Shown piece after piece: positions 45,927 to 58,006 of a stretch of DNA of 64,000 nt. The stretch comes from Trichoderma breve. Taxonomy: Eukaryota; Ascomycota; Sordariomycetes; Hypocreales; Hypocreaceae. Position 1 is the stretch's first letter; every line of letters starts with the position of its first letter. The position numbers were made by a program, and so were the translations under genes. The notes beneath the pieces are model-generated. The model did no database searches and was not told where the DNA came from. It was given only the letters and a program-made list of their open reading frames with translations. The DNA lies in NCBI RefSeq assembly GCF_028502605.1, contig NC_079236.1, forward strand, positions 620,001 to 684,000, read 5' to 3'.

Positions 45927-47646
45927 AGCAAGACATGATGGAAACCCCCTAAAGGATTCTCGATCTTGGGACACGCGAGTAAGCCCGTTGGGTCTCGACT
46001 CCAGTTATCCCGGACGCCGGACGAGAAAGACGATGCCTCCGAGCAGCACTAGACCCGGCCTCGTCATGGGGGGATGGGGTAGTTGGTATATCTGATTCAC
46101 CTAGGGGGAGGGATGGGAAATAGGCACACGGCTAGCATCGAGCGGATACACACGATCAAGGTTGTGGGACCATCAAGAGAGAAGATGAGCCGACGTACCG
46201 AAATGATGAGGGCAGTGAGAAAATAAATGGATTGTAGGTAGTCGTAAACTCGAGTTGGATTAGCTGGCTGTATGCGGCTACCTGGGCGGAATGAGCTTCG
46301 TGAAGGCAAAGACGCGGAAGGGAAACAAAGGATGAAATGTCTCGTGCTAGATTCCGGCCATGTGCTCTCGAGTACGGAGTATGCCCCGCCAATAAATCAC
46401 CCATCAACACCACTACTTGAAGTGCTAGTGTCGGCGGCAAAAGGGACTGGAGACATGGCATCAATCCAATGTTTCTTCTTACAGGTACGTGCGCAAACAC
46501 CGTGGAAAAAAGGGCGGACGTTTGGTGTATCCGGAGCTGGAGCTGGGGCCTCGGTCGGCCTCGTGAGCGTCCACAGCGTGCGCTTGATGAGACGGCGCAC
46601 GAACTGCGGAGCACGAGGCGGATCGCCAGAGTGCCACTACATACACCGGGAGGCACGAGAGTTGGAACCTGGAAGAAGAAGACGAGAAGAAGAAGGAATA
46701 CCCGTGAAAACATGAGATTGATGTGATGTGCTCCGTAAATGTAAGTACGAGTGAGTAACAAGGATCAGATCAAATGGATGGCAGATTCAAGTGCCAAGCT
46801 CAGTGTTTGCCTCTTTGGCACACCCCGCATCTGGACAATTGCGATCTGCGACTGGCACTATTGATTCCTTGGTAGGGCATGAATGCGACTCTATGAGTAC
46901 ATGTATACGGAAGACGCGGGCCGTGGAGCGATGAATTCCATGTTGGTTCCATCGAATACCTCCCGTCACCTTACGTGTGTGCCCGTAGGGGGATACTTGC
47001 GCTTGCACCAGATGCCGTTGGGCACAGCGTGTACCATCCATGATCTGATTTTCGAGTTTCCCCGTAAAGCTACTACTACTAGCTGGAATCACCAAGTCGT
47101 CCCGGTATAGGAGAGCCGAGGGTGCAGGTGCTTGAAATGAGTGACATTCATCACTCCTCCTGCATCTACGAGCAAGAAACAAAGGCCCCATTCCCAGTGA
47201 CCAAAAGCCCCCAATTGCAGGCCCTCGATAGGCTGACAAAGAGCGCTGGAGATGAGGTAGGGGGTGATACAGAGCGATTAGTGCCGTTTCAGGGATAAAA
47301 GTCCCGCAAGGCCGCCTGTAGCTTGTTTGATGGAGACGCCGGCGCTGGTTGGTGGAGAGTCGAAAGAGAGCCTGCAGCAGCCAAGCGCCAGAGTGAGCTG
47401 CTGCAAGGCACAGCGCTGTGAGAGGCGGGAAACATTTCATGGGAGAAAAAGGATGAGCTGCAGGGGAGGGGCGTGTTGGTAGTGGTGCTGCTCGTATGAG
47501 TGTTTAGGCCTGTCTGCATGCCTAGAGTCAGGTAATAAGCAACATTGAAGGCAGAGGTAAAGGATTTGGTCAAGTTGAAGAGGAAAATGTAGCGGTGAAT
47601 GTGAAAGTCGTTCAATCGCCATTGGATTGCATATACCGAGACTACT

Positions 47647-47656
47647 GTACTCGTAC
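47647..47656. repeat. GTACTCGTAC motif copy
   Basis: Exact copy, flanked by ACT on the left and ATAA on the right. Confidence 0.6.
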
Positions 47657-50566
47657 ATAAAGTTCAAGCAGCATGGAAGGCAATAAACTCTGGGCTGCCA
47701 AGCTTTCCAACCCAAGCTCGGGATACACGGAGTCGGCGAATAATCGCGCCGATTCAGGGCTGAAAAAAGAGAGAAATCACATTACGGAAAAGAAACAGAA
47801 CAATGTTCGGCAGTTAGTCCAGATGGCGGGTCGGAAATCAAGGGGGCAGCAGCGCCAAGCAGTACGTGAATAATGATACAGGTAATATTGATCGATACCA
47901 TTGATCATATGCGTGCCTCCCTGCCCAGAGCAACCTCAGGACAACAGACGGTTGAAGCTTTTAGAAAGCGCGCATCAAGTCAAGAGTAGCGCGCCAACAA
48001 GGCGTTTCGAAGGCATTCTTCGGCCAACGACCAAAGAAGCAACTGCGTGTAGCGATCCGGGTCTAGTTTAGGCGCATCTAATCTCGATACATGGACGGAA
48101 TACGAAGTTGCACTTGCACAGAGGCATGATGGCGTTGGCTTAGAGGGGGGCTCATGAGACCCCCCGGGCAGAGACATTGATGACCTGAACCTTTTTTTGC
48201 TCTCTCTGTCTTCTCGCCAATACGGCTGCGCCATCCGATCTCAGACATATCATTGATGTGCGTAATCGGCGAGGAACCCACGCCCTAGGATACTACACCA
48301 TCGAGGATTATGTGCATTAAAAAAAGCAGAAATAATGCTGCAGCTGTGGAAAAAGCAACAAGACGCAAGATATGATGTCAAGAGAAGGATTGGATTAGGC
48401 GGTCCCTCATCCCGGCTGCTGGGGCTTGGCCAAGGCGGTAATTGCTGGTGGCTTTAATTTTGAGCCTTGTCATTGCAAGATGAGCGCGGGGCCGGAGACA
48501 GCGGTCTAGAATGCTTCTTTTCAGCCCTTGCGGGAGGCTTTTTTGATGGGCGGCTGGAAAAAGAAAAGAAAGACGTAGCTGAGAATAGGACGCATCAGGG
48601 TCAGGTTCACGATAGTGATCCTTGGAGTCGTCGTCTGCTGCTGGTAGCAGGCAGCCAAGTACTACTGCTCAACTACCATTACCTGTCGATTTTGCCACTG
48701 GGAGGTTTAAGCGTTACACCAGCAATCTGCAGAAAAGCCTGGCATCAAATCGCTCTCGTTCTTGTACATGCTTGCTGTACAGACTTTGACGCTGATGCAG
48801 TACAAAGGCTTGTTGTGTTCAATTTGATGCCCTTTACTACAGCCACGCCATGGCCGTCACCCCCGCGCTGCCCAACTAGGCTAAGCTGGCAATAAAGTGC
48901 AGTGCTAAGCAACTTGGCTTGTTTCGTAGCGTCAGGAACAGGAACAAGCCCCATGATTCCAGGAACCCGCGCACATGGGGTATTTTTTGTTTGTCTTGGA
49001 TAATTTTCGTATAGCCAACCGGGTGATCAATGCGTATATGCTCGTACATGGATATCGGGAGACCCTCGTTGTTTAGGTGCAGAGAGAGGGAATCCGATAC
49101 ATTGCGGTGCAGGTGCAGTATCAGCATTAATGAGATTGGGTATCAATGCTGCGATAAGGAATATTGAATCAATAGGTCAAGTACTGCATTAGAGGTGCTG
49201 TAGCAAAGCGCTCTTGGGCGTCCAGCTCAGCATCTGCAGCTCCATTTACAGGGCGCCTCAGCTGCCTCTCTCCACTAACGCTACGGGTACCTGACCTCGT
49301 AATGTAGGCACCCCCCTGGTCGCGGCGGGGGCGTGCACATCTCGAAACACTACAAACTCGAGCAATCCCAGCTTCATCTCCCCTAGCCTAGCCTCCTCCA
49401 CCTTCTTTTTGCCATCTCTACTCTACTCTCTACACACTACACGCTGCCCCCGTTTGCCCACTCCTTGTCAATTCGGCGGGTTCCCACCACTGTACTGACC
49501 TTCGTTCCTTTTTAACGTCGCCCTTCTGCCGCTGCCGCTTTCTCGCCTCTCCTTGTCCTCCACTCCTAGAGAGCGAAATCTTGGCCATTTCCCTTCCCTC
49601 CCCTCTTTTTAAACAAACTCTCCTTACCGTGTCCTCGACGGCACATTCCACTCCTTTTTCTGAGACCCGATTGATTCACTTCGTTATTTATCGGCCTGGT
49701 ATCCGGTTCTTCTTTCAAAGTTTCGCTATCCACAAAGTCGAGTGCATCCAGCCGCCGACTGAACACGCTCTTTTCCTTCGTCGAACCCCCCAAAAGCTTC
49801 ACGAACAAGACGACTTCAGTCCCTGCCCGTTGTCCAACCACACGGATCCTCCGACTCTCCTTCAACCTTGAAAGCAGTGCTGCACCAGACTGGTTCTGAC
49901 GCAAGCCAATATAAACCCTCTTCGACCACCATCCAGATCTCTCATTTGGATCGCCATACCATCAAGTCCATCAAAGGTAAGGCAGTGATCGACAACTTTA
50001 TTCTCACTCCTTGTTCATATATATATCCATCACAAATCATGATTGGCTTTGTCAAGTCACCAGTTCTCAAGTTGCATCTCTCGTCATACATGTGACAACT
50101 CTCATGGCCACCTCCATCGCTCTCCCTCGTCTCCAGAGCAACTGGGCAAGTGTCCATTTGCACGTTGTCCCAGCACTGCCATGCTTGGCCCATTCCTCAG
50201 ATTTGTTTTAAGCTCTGGTGTCAAGTTGCGGGGTATTGTTCCGTTTCCAGCGGCAGTTTCATGGATCTGCTACATTCCTCATCCTCCCAAGACCACGTTC
50301 CAGAGGAGTTTAGCAGCCCTCTGGCATTATACTGCCGCATGGATGACGCACAAGGTCTCTCGTTTACCAGCCTCGTTGTGAATCGCTGTTGTTTCGGATC
50401 CCTATATATCCAGTTTGATGCTTTCAAAACCCACGAGATATCCAATAGCCATAATCCCCATTTGAAACACATGTCAGTATAGAATCCAGAAAAAGCTAAC
50501 TCCATTTCCTTAGCAAGTTCAACTTGACATCTACAACTCCAAGCAAAGACTATTCCGTCGTTCAAG

Positions 50567-51750
50567 ATGAAGTCGTCCGCTGTCCTTTTGGCCGCGGGTG
50601 CCCTGCTGGTCTCGGCCATGCCCCTCGACAAGCGAGCTCTGGAGGTCCAATGGGTCACTGACATTGTCACCGTCACTGTCACCGTCGACCCCTCTGCGAG
50701 CGCTGCTGCTGCTGCTACGCCCACCGCTGGTGGAGTTTTCGTCCAGAACGTTCCTGAGCAGCCTGCCGCCACTCCCTCTCCTCAGCCAGCAGCTCCGGCT
50801 CCCAAGCCCGTCTATGCTCCTCCTCCTCCTCCCCCGGCTTCCCCGTCTCCCAAGCCCGCGGTGACCCCACAGTCTGTTCCCCAGGCTGCTCCTCAGCCGG
50901 CTCCTGCTTCATCGGCACCGGCCGCGGCTCCCAAGCCTGTGATCGTTCCCGTCGAGTCTCCCGCCCCGGCTCCTAAGCCGTCACCATCACCGACCCCCGA
51001 GGTTGTCGTCGCCAAGCCTTCTCCCAAGCCTGCGCCTTCGCCTTCTCCTTCTCCCAAGCCTGCTGCTTCCTCCCCTAAGCCTGCTGCTTCTTCTCCTGCT
51101 CCCGCCTCTGGAAACGACTACAGCTCTATTGTTGTCAACGAGCACAACATTCACCGTGCCAACCACTCTGCTCCCGATCTGGCTTGGGATACTACTCTTG
51201 CCGGATATGCCCAGACCATTGCCGAGGGCTGCGTTTTCGCTCACGACATGTAAGTCAATGATTTGGGAATGGACATCTGGAAAGGATATATAAAATCTAA
51301 CCTTATTATAGGACCCAAGGCGGTGGTGGCTACGGCCAGAACCTTGCCAGCTGGGGCTCCACTGGCGATATCGATGACCTGCAGCTCGAGTCTGCTCGCC
51401 GTGGTATCACTGACCAGTGGTACAACGATGAGATGGAGAACTGGACTTTCTTCGGCCTCGACAACCCTCCCTCCGGCTCCAACCTGGATGCTTGGGGCCA
51501 CTTCACCCAGCTTGTCTGGAAGTCATCCACCAAGGTCGGATGCTACACCGCCAAGTGCCCTGCTGGCACCGTCCTCTCTATGCCATCTTGGTACACTGTC
51601 TGCAACTACGGACCCCCAGGTAAGCCCCCTTGAGAAGTCGAACCCTCTGATGGCGGCATGAAGCTAACGCTCTTATTTAAAGGAAACTTTGGTGGCGAGT
51701 ACGCTGAGAACGTTCTCCCTGCCCTGGGCCACGCCGGCGTTACTATCTAA
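50567..51750 (+). CDS. secreted CAP-superfamily protein (PR-1/Pry-like)
   Basis: Extracellular CAP-fold protein; fungal Pry proteins bind sterols and fatty acids. Exons 50567-51249, 51312-51619 and 51683-51750 give 352 residues. Seen: a signal peptide (about 1-17), a Kex2-type KR at 22-23, a linker of about 130 residues (about 62-195) rich in Pro, Ala, Ser and Lys with PKPA/SPSP units, then the CAP domain (about 200-350) with EHNIHRANHSAPDLAWD, CVFAHD, GGYGQNLASWG, GHFTQLVWKSSTKVGCYTAKC and YTVCNYGPPGNFGGEY. The CAP signature histidines and cysteines are present. Length exceeds a bare CAP domain because of the linker, which is probably O-glycosylated and may bridge the cell wall (inference). 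It could act at the host or substrate surface; nothing here shows that. Confidence 0.95.
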
Positions 51751-54700
51751 ATAGTAACAGGGAAAACCATCATCCGGCACTTGCCACTTTCTCCTGTCCA
51801 TGCAGACTCTATAGGGACTCGGTCGTAGCATCACAATGGCGGTCGGGCTCCGGGAAGGCTGAGATGTGCGTGGCTAGGGTTTCGGACTTTCGAAACGTTG
51901 AACGAATTTTTTTTTCGCTTCTCATTGTATCTTACGCGATGTCATTTTGACAATCTGGACTTGATTTTCTTCGCTTCTTCTTCTTTTCCCACAAACTTTA
52001 AGGGACAGCTCCCTTGGCTGGTCTCAGTTTCTTCTTTCATTGGTCTTCTTGGCTACTTTCAACGTGCATGGCGTCGATATGATGAGTACACAGACGGATC
52101 CAGGCTGGTAAAGGGGCGCTATGGGGCTGGCACAATGCCCGACGATGTGCTGGATTTGCAACGGGGGGCATTTCGATTCTATTACGGCTGCGGGACTCTG
52201 TCGAAACGCGTCAATGCGGATTGTGGTGATGGCGTCGACGGTGGCCCTTTGCAAGCGCCGACATTTAGGGAACTCTCTTCTTGGTTCATTTTACATATGG
52301 AGGCACGGCGGTGCTCATTTTCTGTGAATAGACGCAACGACCATAGACACTATTGCACGACCGTAGCTGAATATGTTTTATGCCATGATTATCACGTTTG
52401 CTCGCCTAAAACTTATGTGATTGAGTGCCCCAGGGGTTTGATACTCAACTACTATGATGTAGATTGGGCTACTCCGTATTTGGACGACTCTCATATAAGT
52501 AGGACTTGGCCATCTCGGGTCAAACCACGTGAATGCTGCCGACTGTGAACAATCATGTTATGGAGCACTTGATGGTCGTATTTTGCTCTTGGCATCATGG
52601 AATATAACGAGACACCGAACCGGATCCGGGATATATGTATGCTTATTCAACAACGAACGGGTGGAGAATCTTGCTGGAAAAAATGCTGGTCAAGAAAGAG
52701 AGGAAAGTACCAGCCGTGTACCTTGTGCCGTTTTCAATGAAGCCGTGTGTATGTATTGTTCGGCGCGTCTTGGGGCCCCGTGTCAACTGGGTGTTCTTGC
52801 ATGGGGATGGTTTTCGGGGTGGTGTTATGCCGAGGAAGGGCTGTTTGATAGGCGGGGGAGGATGACATGACACTCATGGATTGAATTATGAGGAGTTGAT
52901 TTTGGGGGGGGATAGGCTATTACTTTCTATATGGGAATGTATCTTGCTTCTTTGGGGATCGTAGCCTACATACGGATTCGGGATGGTGGTGGTGAAGATG
53001 GATGTCATTGTGAAGCGTGGAAGTTCTATCTAATGTATATTATATGGGGATATTGGAAGTGTAGAAGGTAGGAATTAAAGAATGAATTTTCTTTTTGCTA
53101 CAGTACATAATGGAAAGGGTGTGTATAATTTCCTTCTAGGAGACCAAAAGTTTGGTCATCGGAGCACTGCTACCTTTTTCCAGAGATATCGGAGGGCGGT
53201 GATGAAAGAGAAGCGGATTGCCGATTCCGTGACGAAAGCCTTGCCGAGGATTTGGCAGAAGTAACGTAGGTGTGGATTCACAGCCATGTTTCTTATTGTG
53301 GGTAGATGAGATGTGTGTGCTCCATATTGGAAACCTTGACATATGCAAAGCTTCGCGAAAAGGGAGGAGAAGGAAGAAGCTAAGCTACTAAAGCTACCTC
53401 TCAGGAAAGCTTGGGTGGTGCAATGACTTTGTTCTTGGAGAAGTTCGATGGGGATGATGTTGGTCGTAGTATTTGGGAGGGGGGATACTAACTGGAAATG
53501 AGAAAGCCTGAGGGGTAAACAAGATCGAAGGAAGAACGAGTGAAAGGGAAAAAAAGAGACAAGAATGTACATGTGTATGCACGAGTAAGCTGTGTGAGTT
53601 GGAGGAGGACGGAAGATGCCGCGCCGAGGGTTAGTCTGGGGGGGATTTCGGAGATTGCTGGGAAGGGAAACGTTGACGTCCGAACGGCGTCGAGATCGGT
53701 ATTACAGCTTGAGCTTACTCTTATTTTCTTTGTACAGTAAATCGAGAATACATTCTATTCTTTGAATCAAACAATTAATTCATTAATCTCTGATAAAACA
53801 CTTTAAAACCCCAGATGGAGAGCCCAGAGCAACAAAGAGGAGCAGCAGCGCATCGGAGCTTTTCGCTGTCTCACCGGCCGGACATTTGGAGTTTCATTCG
53901 CAACTAAGAAACTCCGAATGTCAGCCAGACTGGATAATGGTTCTGCCATTTACCTGCCGACAACACGCTGTGTTCCGCTACGCGTTTGCAGAGTACCATT
54001 TACATTACATTACTCAATCACTCACTACTACACGATTTCGTCGTACGGATACGTGTACGTGTACGTGGATATGTAGCCTACGCGCCCAACTGGGGCGAAG
54101 ATTGAATATCAAAAAGAGGCGCTTCCCGCCACTCCCGACAAACACTGACAATGACAAAATCCCCGACAGGATTGGATTGCTCAGCGATGGGCATCTTTGC
54201 TGCCCTCATTCATCCTCGTCTTTCTTCGTGTTTTTTTTTTTGCCCTGTTCTCTTGGCCTTTGTACAGCTCATGCTCATGATTCCTCAGCCATTGCCCGTA
54301 AACGGCAAAAACCTCGACAAGCCCGCATGGGAATTAATAATCGCCCCAAGCCCACGATCACAAATTCACAAATTCACAAGCCCAAGCAACTGACTCGCCC
54401 TTCTTTTTTCTAGCACCTTGGCTTAGGCGGCGTCAAGTAAAAAAAAAAAGGGGAGAAAAACAGGCCTAAAAACGGGCTCGATAAAGGCTGGGTGCTGCTG
54501 CTCCTCTTCCTCCTCCCAACAGGGCAATAACCAGACCAACTAATCTACCCGCCCTATCTTTTTTGGTGTGTGCGCGTCACTTTGTAGAATGCCTACTAGA
54601 CCGTAGAATCAAATTGTAATGAATAAGTCATTCGGTAACTGCTTCTGCCTTGCTTTCAAATACTTTTGAGAAAAGGAAACGCGGCAGATGATTGCGGCTG

Positions 54701-57054
54701 ATTAATCCGACGAGTCGCGATTATACAGATACGAAGTACGAAAGAAGAAGAAGAAGATTTTGGGTGTCTCTCGCGGCATCTCTGGAAAGGAAAGAAGAAC
54801 GAAGTCCGAGGCAGCACAGGGGTTTGAATGCACGTATGTAAGCAGGTTTACACAAGCAAAATAGCAAATACTGTAACGGGCAAAGAAGAAACCAAGACGG
54901 ACTTTACTATGTCATCATCGCCGAAGCGGCTCCAAAATGGCCACGAGGGAGACGGGGAACGTCCCGCGAATCCGTTTTCGCCCAAGAACAAAGCCCAGAA
55001 GACCGCAAAGACAGCGAAACACCGCGCGCTGTCGGGCTTTTTTCCACTGCGCCAAATGCCGCGGCGGCAAAGGCAGTTTTGTGTAATTCCGGCGCTCGCT
55101 GGGGCTGAGAGACAGAGAGAAAAAGAAAGGTGTGGCGCGGGCTTCCCGGCACTCGGTAATAGATGCCACTTCTTTTCCCTCTATTCCGGGGCGGCAGCTT
55201 TGATACGGATATCAAGGAATTACAGTAATACGCGTAGATAGCATTGAATGTTGTAAATTATGTGTCTTGGACGGAGCACTACATCGGTGATCTGCCGTAA
55301 AAATGGCTCTTCGGAAAGCATGGAAAGGCCGACACGGCAAAGTGATGCAGGCCGTTTTTTCTCGACGGCAAGACGAAGGATTTTGTGGTTTACCAAGGCA
55401 AAGAGATGGAATGCACAAAAAGGAGATGTTCGGCTTTCCGTCGCGCGCGCTTCTTCCTTTTTTGGTGGAGTTTTGGAGCAGATGGCGCTGTGTGTACCTG
55501 GGAGGTACTTGTCACGGCTGCACGCCCGTGATTCGGGGGCTCCACGCGGTATCTGCCGTGTTGCTGTGATTGAGCTTGAGCTTGCAGTTTCAAGCTCATG
55601 AATCAGCTGTTACTACACGGTGATGCGTATTACGGAGCATCAAATAATGGCATCTCCTTCAATTCTACATGGATTCGTCGACAGCACTCGTACTGCCAAC
55701 ACCATCATCATCGCCGGATTGTGGGGGACCAAACCGCAATAACACCAAAGAAAAGCCAAATAAGACCCGGCCCGTCCTCAACATGGAATCGATTCCGAAC
55801 CTCTCACTCAATAAGAAACGAACCACAAGCCCAAGAAAAAGAAAAGAAAAAAGAAAAAAGAAAAAACCGAAAGAGAAATCAAACCATTTCGGCCAACTAT
55901 GCCTGTATCAAGCTAGCAACAGCGGAGATAGCCACCACCCCCCCCCCCAGAAACACACACGCCGCCCATTCTCCGACCCTCCCATGGAAATTTGTTCGTC
56001 TACTAGCCAGTCCCCAAGAAAAATGAATGTCACTGCTACACCCTTTTGGATGGTCAATCTACCTTCACCTCTGGGCTCTTTTGATCCCGGCTTTTTGGGG
56101 CTGACCACGTCCACAAGTTTCATAATATACCTTGTAATACCGGCAGTAATAATGAACCCATACCCGAGTAAGGAAATTCTACAGACAAAGAAAAGAAAAG
56201 CAATCGGGCATACCATACGGGCAATCGACAGGGACGCAAATTCAGCAAGCCCAAAGCCCTGAACAATAGGAATATTCCGTCGCAGCAATTAAATGCCCCG
56301 ACAAGCCTAGGGAAAAGCACATGTAAACCCATCGTCATGATGCAGTACCACCCCCTCGGAACACCGAATATTCCATATTCCCATATCCTTGTACCCATGT
56401 CCCGTACCGTACCACCACAACCACCACGCAATTCCGGAAAAAGGAAAGAAAAGGCAGAAACCCAAGCAAAAAAATACAGTACAGTACACTGCCTGTAGCA
56501 CCCAGCATCCGAAGCAATCTGAAAGTACCCCCTGTGTACCTCTCCCTCCGCCCCATCGCCATCGGGGATTACCCGCCCCTAGTAAAAACGTTAGGTACTC
56601 CGGGTCGACAATCGCGCCGACGAAAGAAAAAAAGGAACACTGTGCAGCATACAGCAGCAATTATACCAAGTACGGTAAATGGAGCCCAAGCGAGAACGAA
56701 AGGAAAAAGAAGAAATGCTCCGAAGGGGAGATACTTCAGAGGTACCTCCCTTGCTCTCCCAGTTATTGCTTCATGTTCCCTCTTCCCTTTCTCTCTCTTC
56801 TTTCTACTCATACCCAACCATCCACTTCTTCACCAGCACCCAAAAATCCTACAGCCACGCAACGGCAACTACGGGCGCCAGGAAATCTTGGTTCTCCGGG
56901 CCACCGACGTATGCAGCTGGAGATCAAAGTATTAGCTGTGGTCCGTCAACGTTAACAGCGCCGGGCTTAGGCTGGCTGTCTGGATTTCCGCGGCTAAGGG
57001 ACTGGAGTTTACCGTAACTACAGCGGTAGGTACCTCCGCGCGTGCACTCATACT

Positions 57055-57064
57055 GTACGAGTAC
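57055..57064. repeat. GTACGAGTAC motif copy (reverse orientation)
   Basis: Exact reverse-complement copy next to a short ACACACAC run. Confidence 0.6.
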
Positions 57065-57975
57065 GCACACACACAAATCCGTCTTTGATGGGCGTCAAAT
57101 GCCAATACCAATCAATGTCAAATGCCAATGCGAAATGCCATGGCCACTATAAGCCTGCCCAGCCCCAGCCCTCCCCGACGGCCCATCTCTTTCACTCTCC
57201 CCTCCCTAATCCAGCGGAATCCAAAAGCTCACCACATCAAGCCATGGACTTCTATTTTGCCAAAATTCCGGGGTAACATATAGGTACCTACCTAGTAACA
57301 GGTACCGTAAGAAGGCCACATGGCTGTAAGGATAAAAATAAAATAAAATAAAAAATCAAATGGCCAAATCTCGAATAACATGAACTCATCAATGCAAAGA
57401 ATAAAATCGCAAATCTTTTCCCTTTTCTTTTTTCCTCCTTCTTTCTTTCGTTTCTCCTTTGCTGTCAACCTAATGTTTTACCGTCCAAATACCCTCGGCC
57501 CGCAGCCCGCCGATTCGGCGACCGCTCTCGCCGGCGCTTTTCTTTCTTCGCTGCAACTTGCACCTGCAGTGCCACCGAACCAACAGCTAAGGTAATTCCG
57601 CGTTGTATGTATATATTATGCTCGTACCGTCCGTGTCGCATAAAGCAACAATCAAAATGTTACTCTCCCATCGCCTCTACCGCTCTCGTTTATTAAAAAA
57701 CAGAAGAACCCCGAACAAGACAAGGTACATGCGGCTACACGCTTCTTCCTTTTCGTCCGCCCGTGTGTGTATGTACCTTTTTTTTGCCCGTTTCGCAGTT
57801 GTCTGTTAGTCCGCACCCGCAGCCCACTCGGAGTACGGACACAAAGGCAAGTTTCTGGTGCTACCAAGCTTATCGTCCCAGGACCCAGATGCATGGCATG
57901 GCATGGCATGTACCGCACATGTACCTCTCGCGAAAACGGGCACCAGGCAAATGCGTCGAATCGAGTAAAGAAAGA

Positions 57976-58006
57976 GTACTCGTACCTATTCCAACTGTAC
58001 TCGTAC
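57976..58006. repeat. pair of GTACTCGTAC motif copies in direct orientation
   Basis: Exact copies at 57976-57985 and 57997-58006, centres 21 bp apart (two helical turns), both followed by CT. This is the tightest pair in the window. Confidence 0.65.

Larger units (their letters stand above)
43166..50566. other. 7.4-kb gene-poor region before the CAP gene
   Basis: No supported gene. The longest frames (46156-46761 and 46787-47440 minus, 46272-46715 plus) overlap on both strands and lack motifs; 46787-47440 starts with a hydrophobic stretch but its remainder looks random. Exact GTACTCGTAC copies lie at 45917 and 47647 and a TACGGAGTA copy at 46373. From about 49370 the sequence becomes pyrimidine-rich, probably the promoter and 5' leader of the CAP gene; a possible small 5'-UTR intron ends at TTAG near 50513. 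Confidence 0.5.

Noticed and set aside
46787..47440. 217-codon minus-strand frame with a hydrophobic start
   Set aside because: The start mimics a signal peptide but the remainder shows no motif or conserved Cys pattern, and opposing frames are also open.
51898..52548. 216-codon plus-strand frame downstream of the CAP gene
   Set aside because: No recognisable domain, likely 3' UTR and flank; its length is only mildly unusual for this composition.
55669..56262. 197-codon plus-strand frame rich in Lys
   Set aside because: Driven by AAAGA-type purine tracts and a C run; no homology evident.
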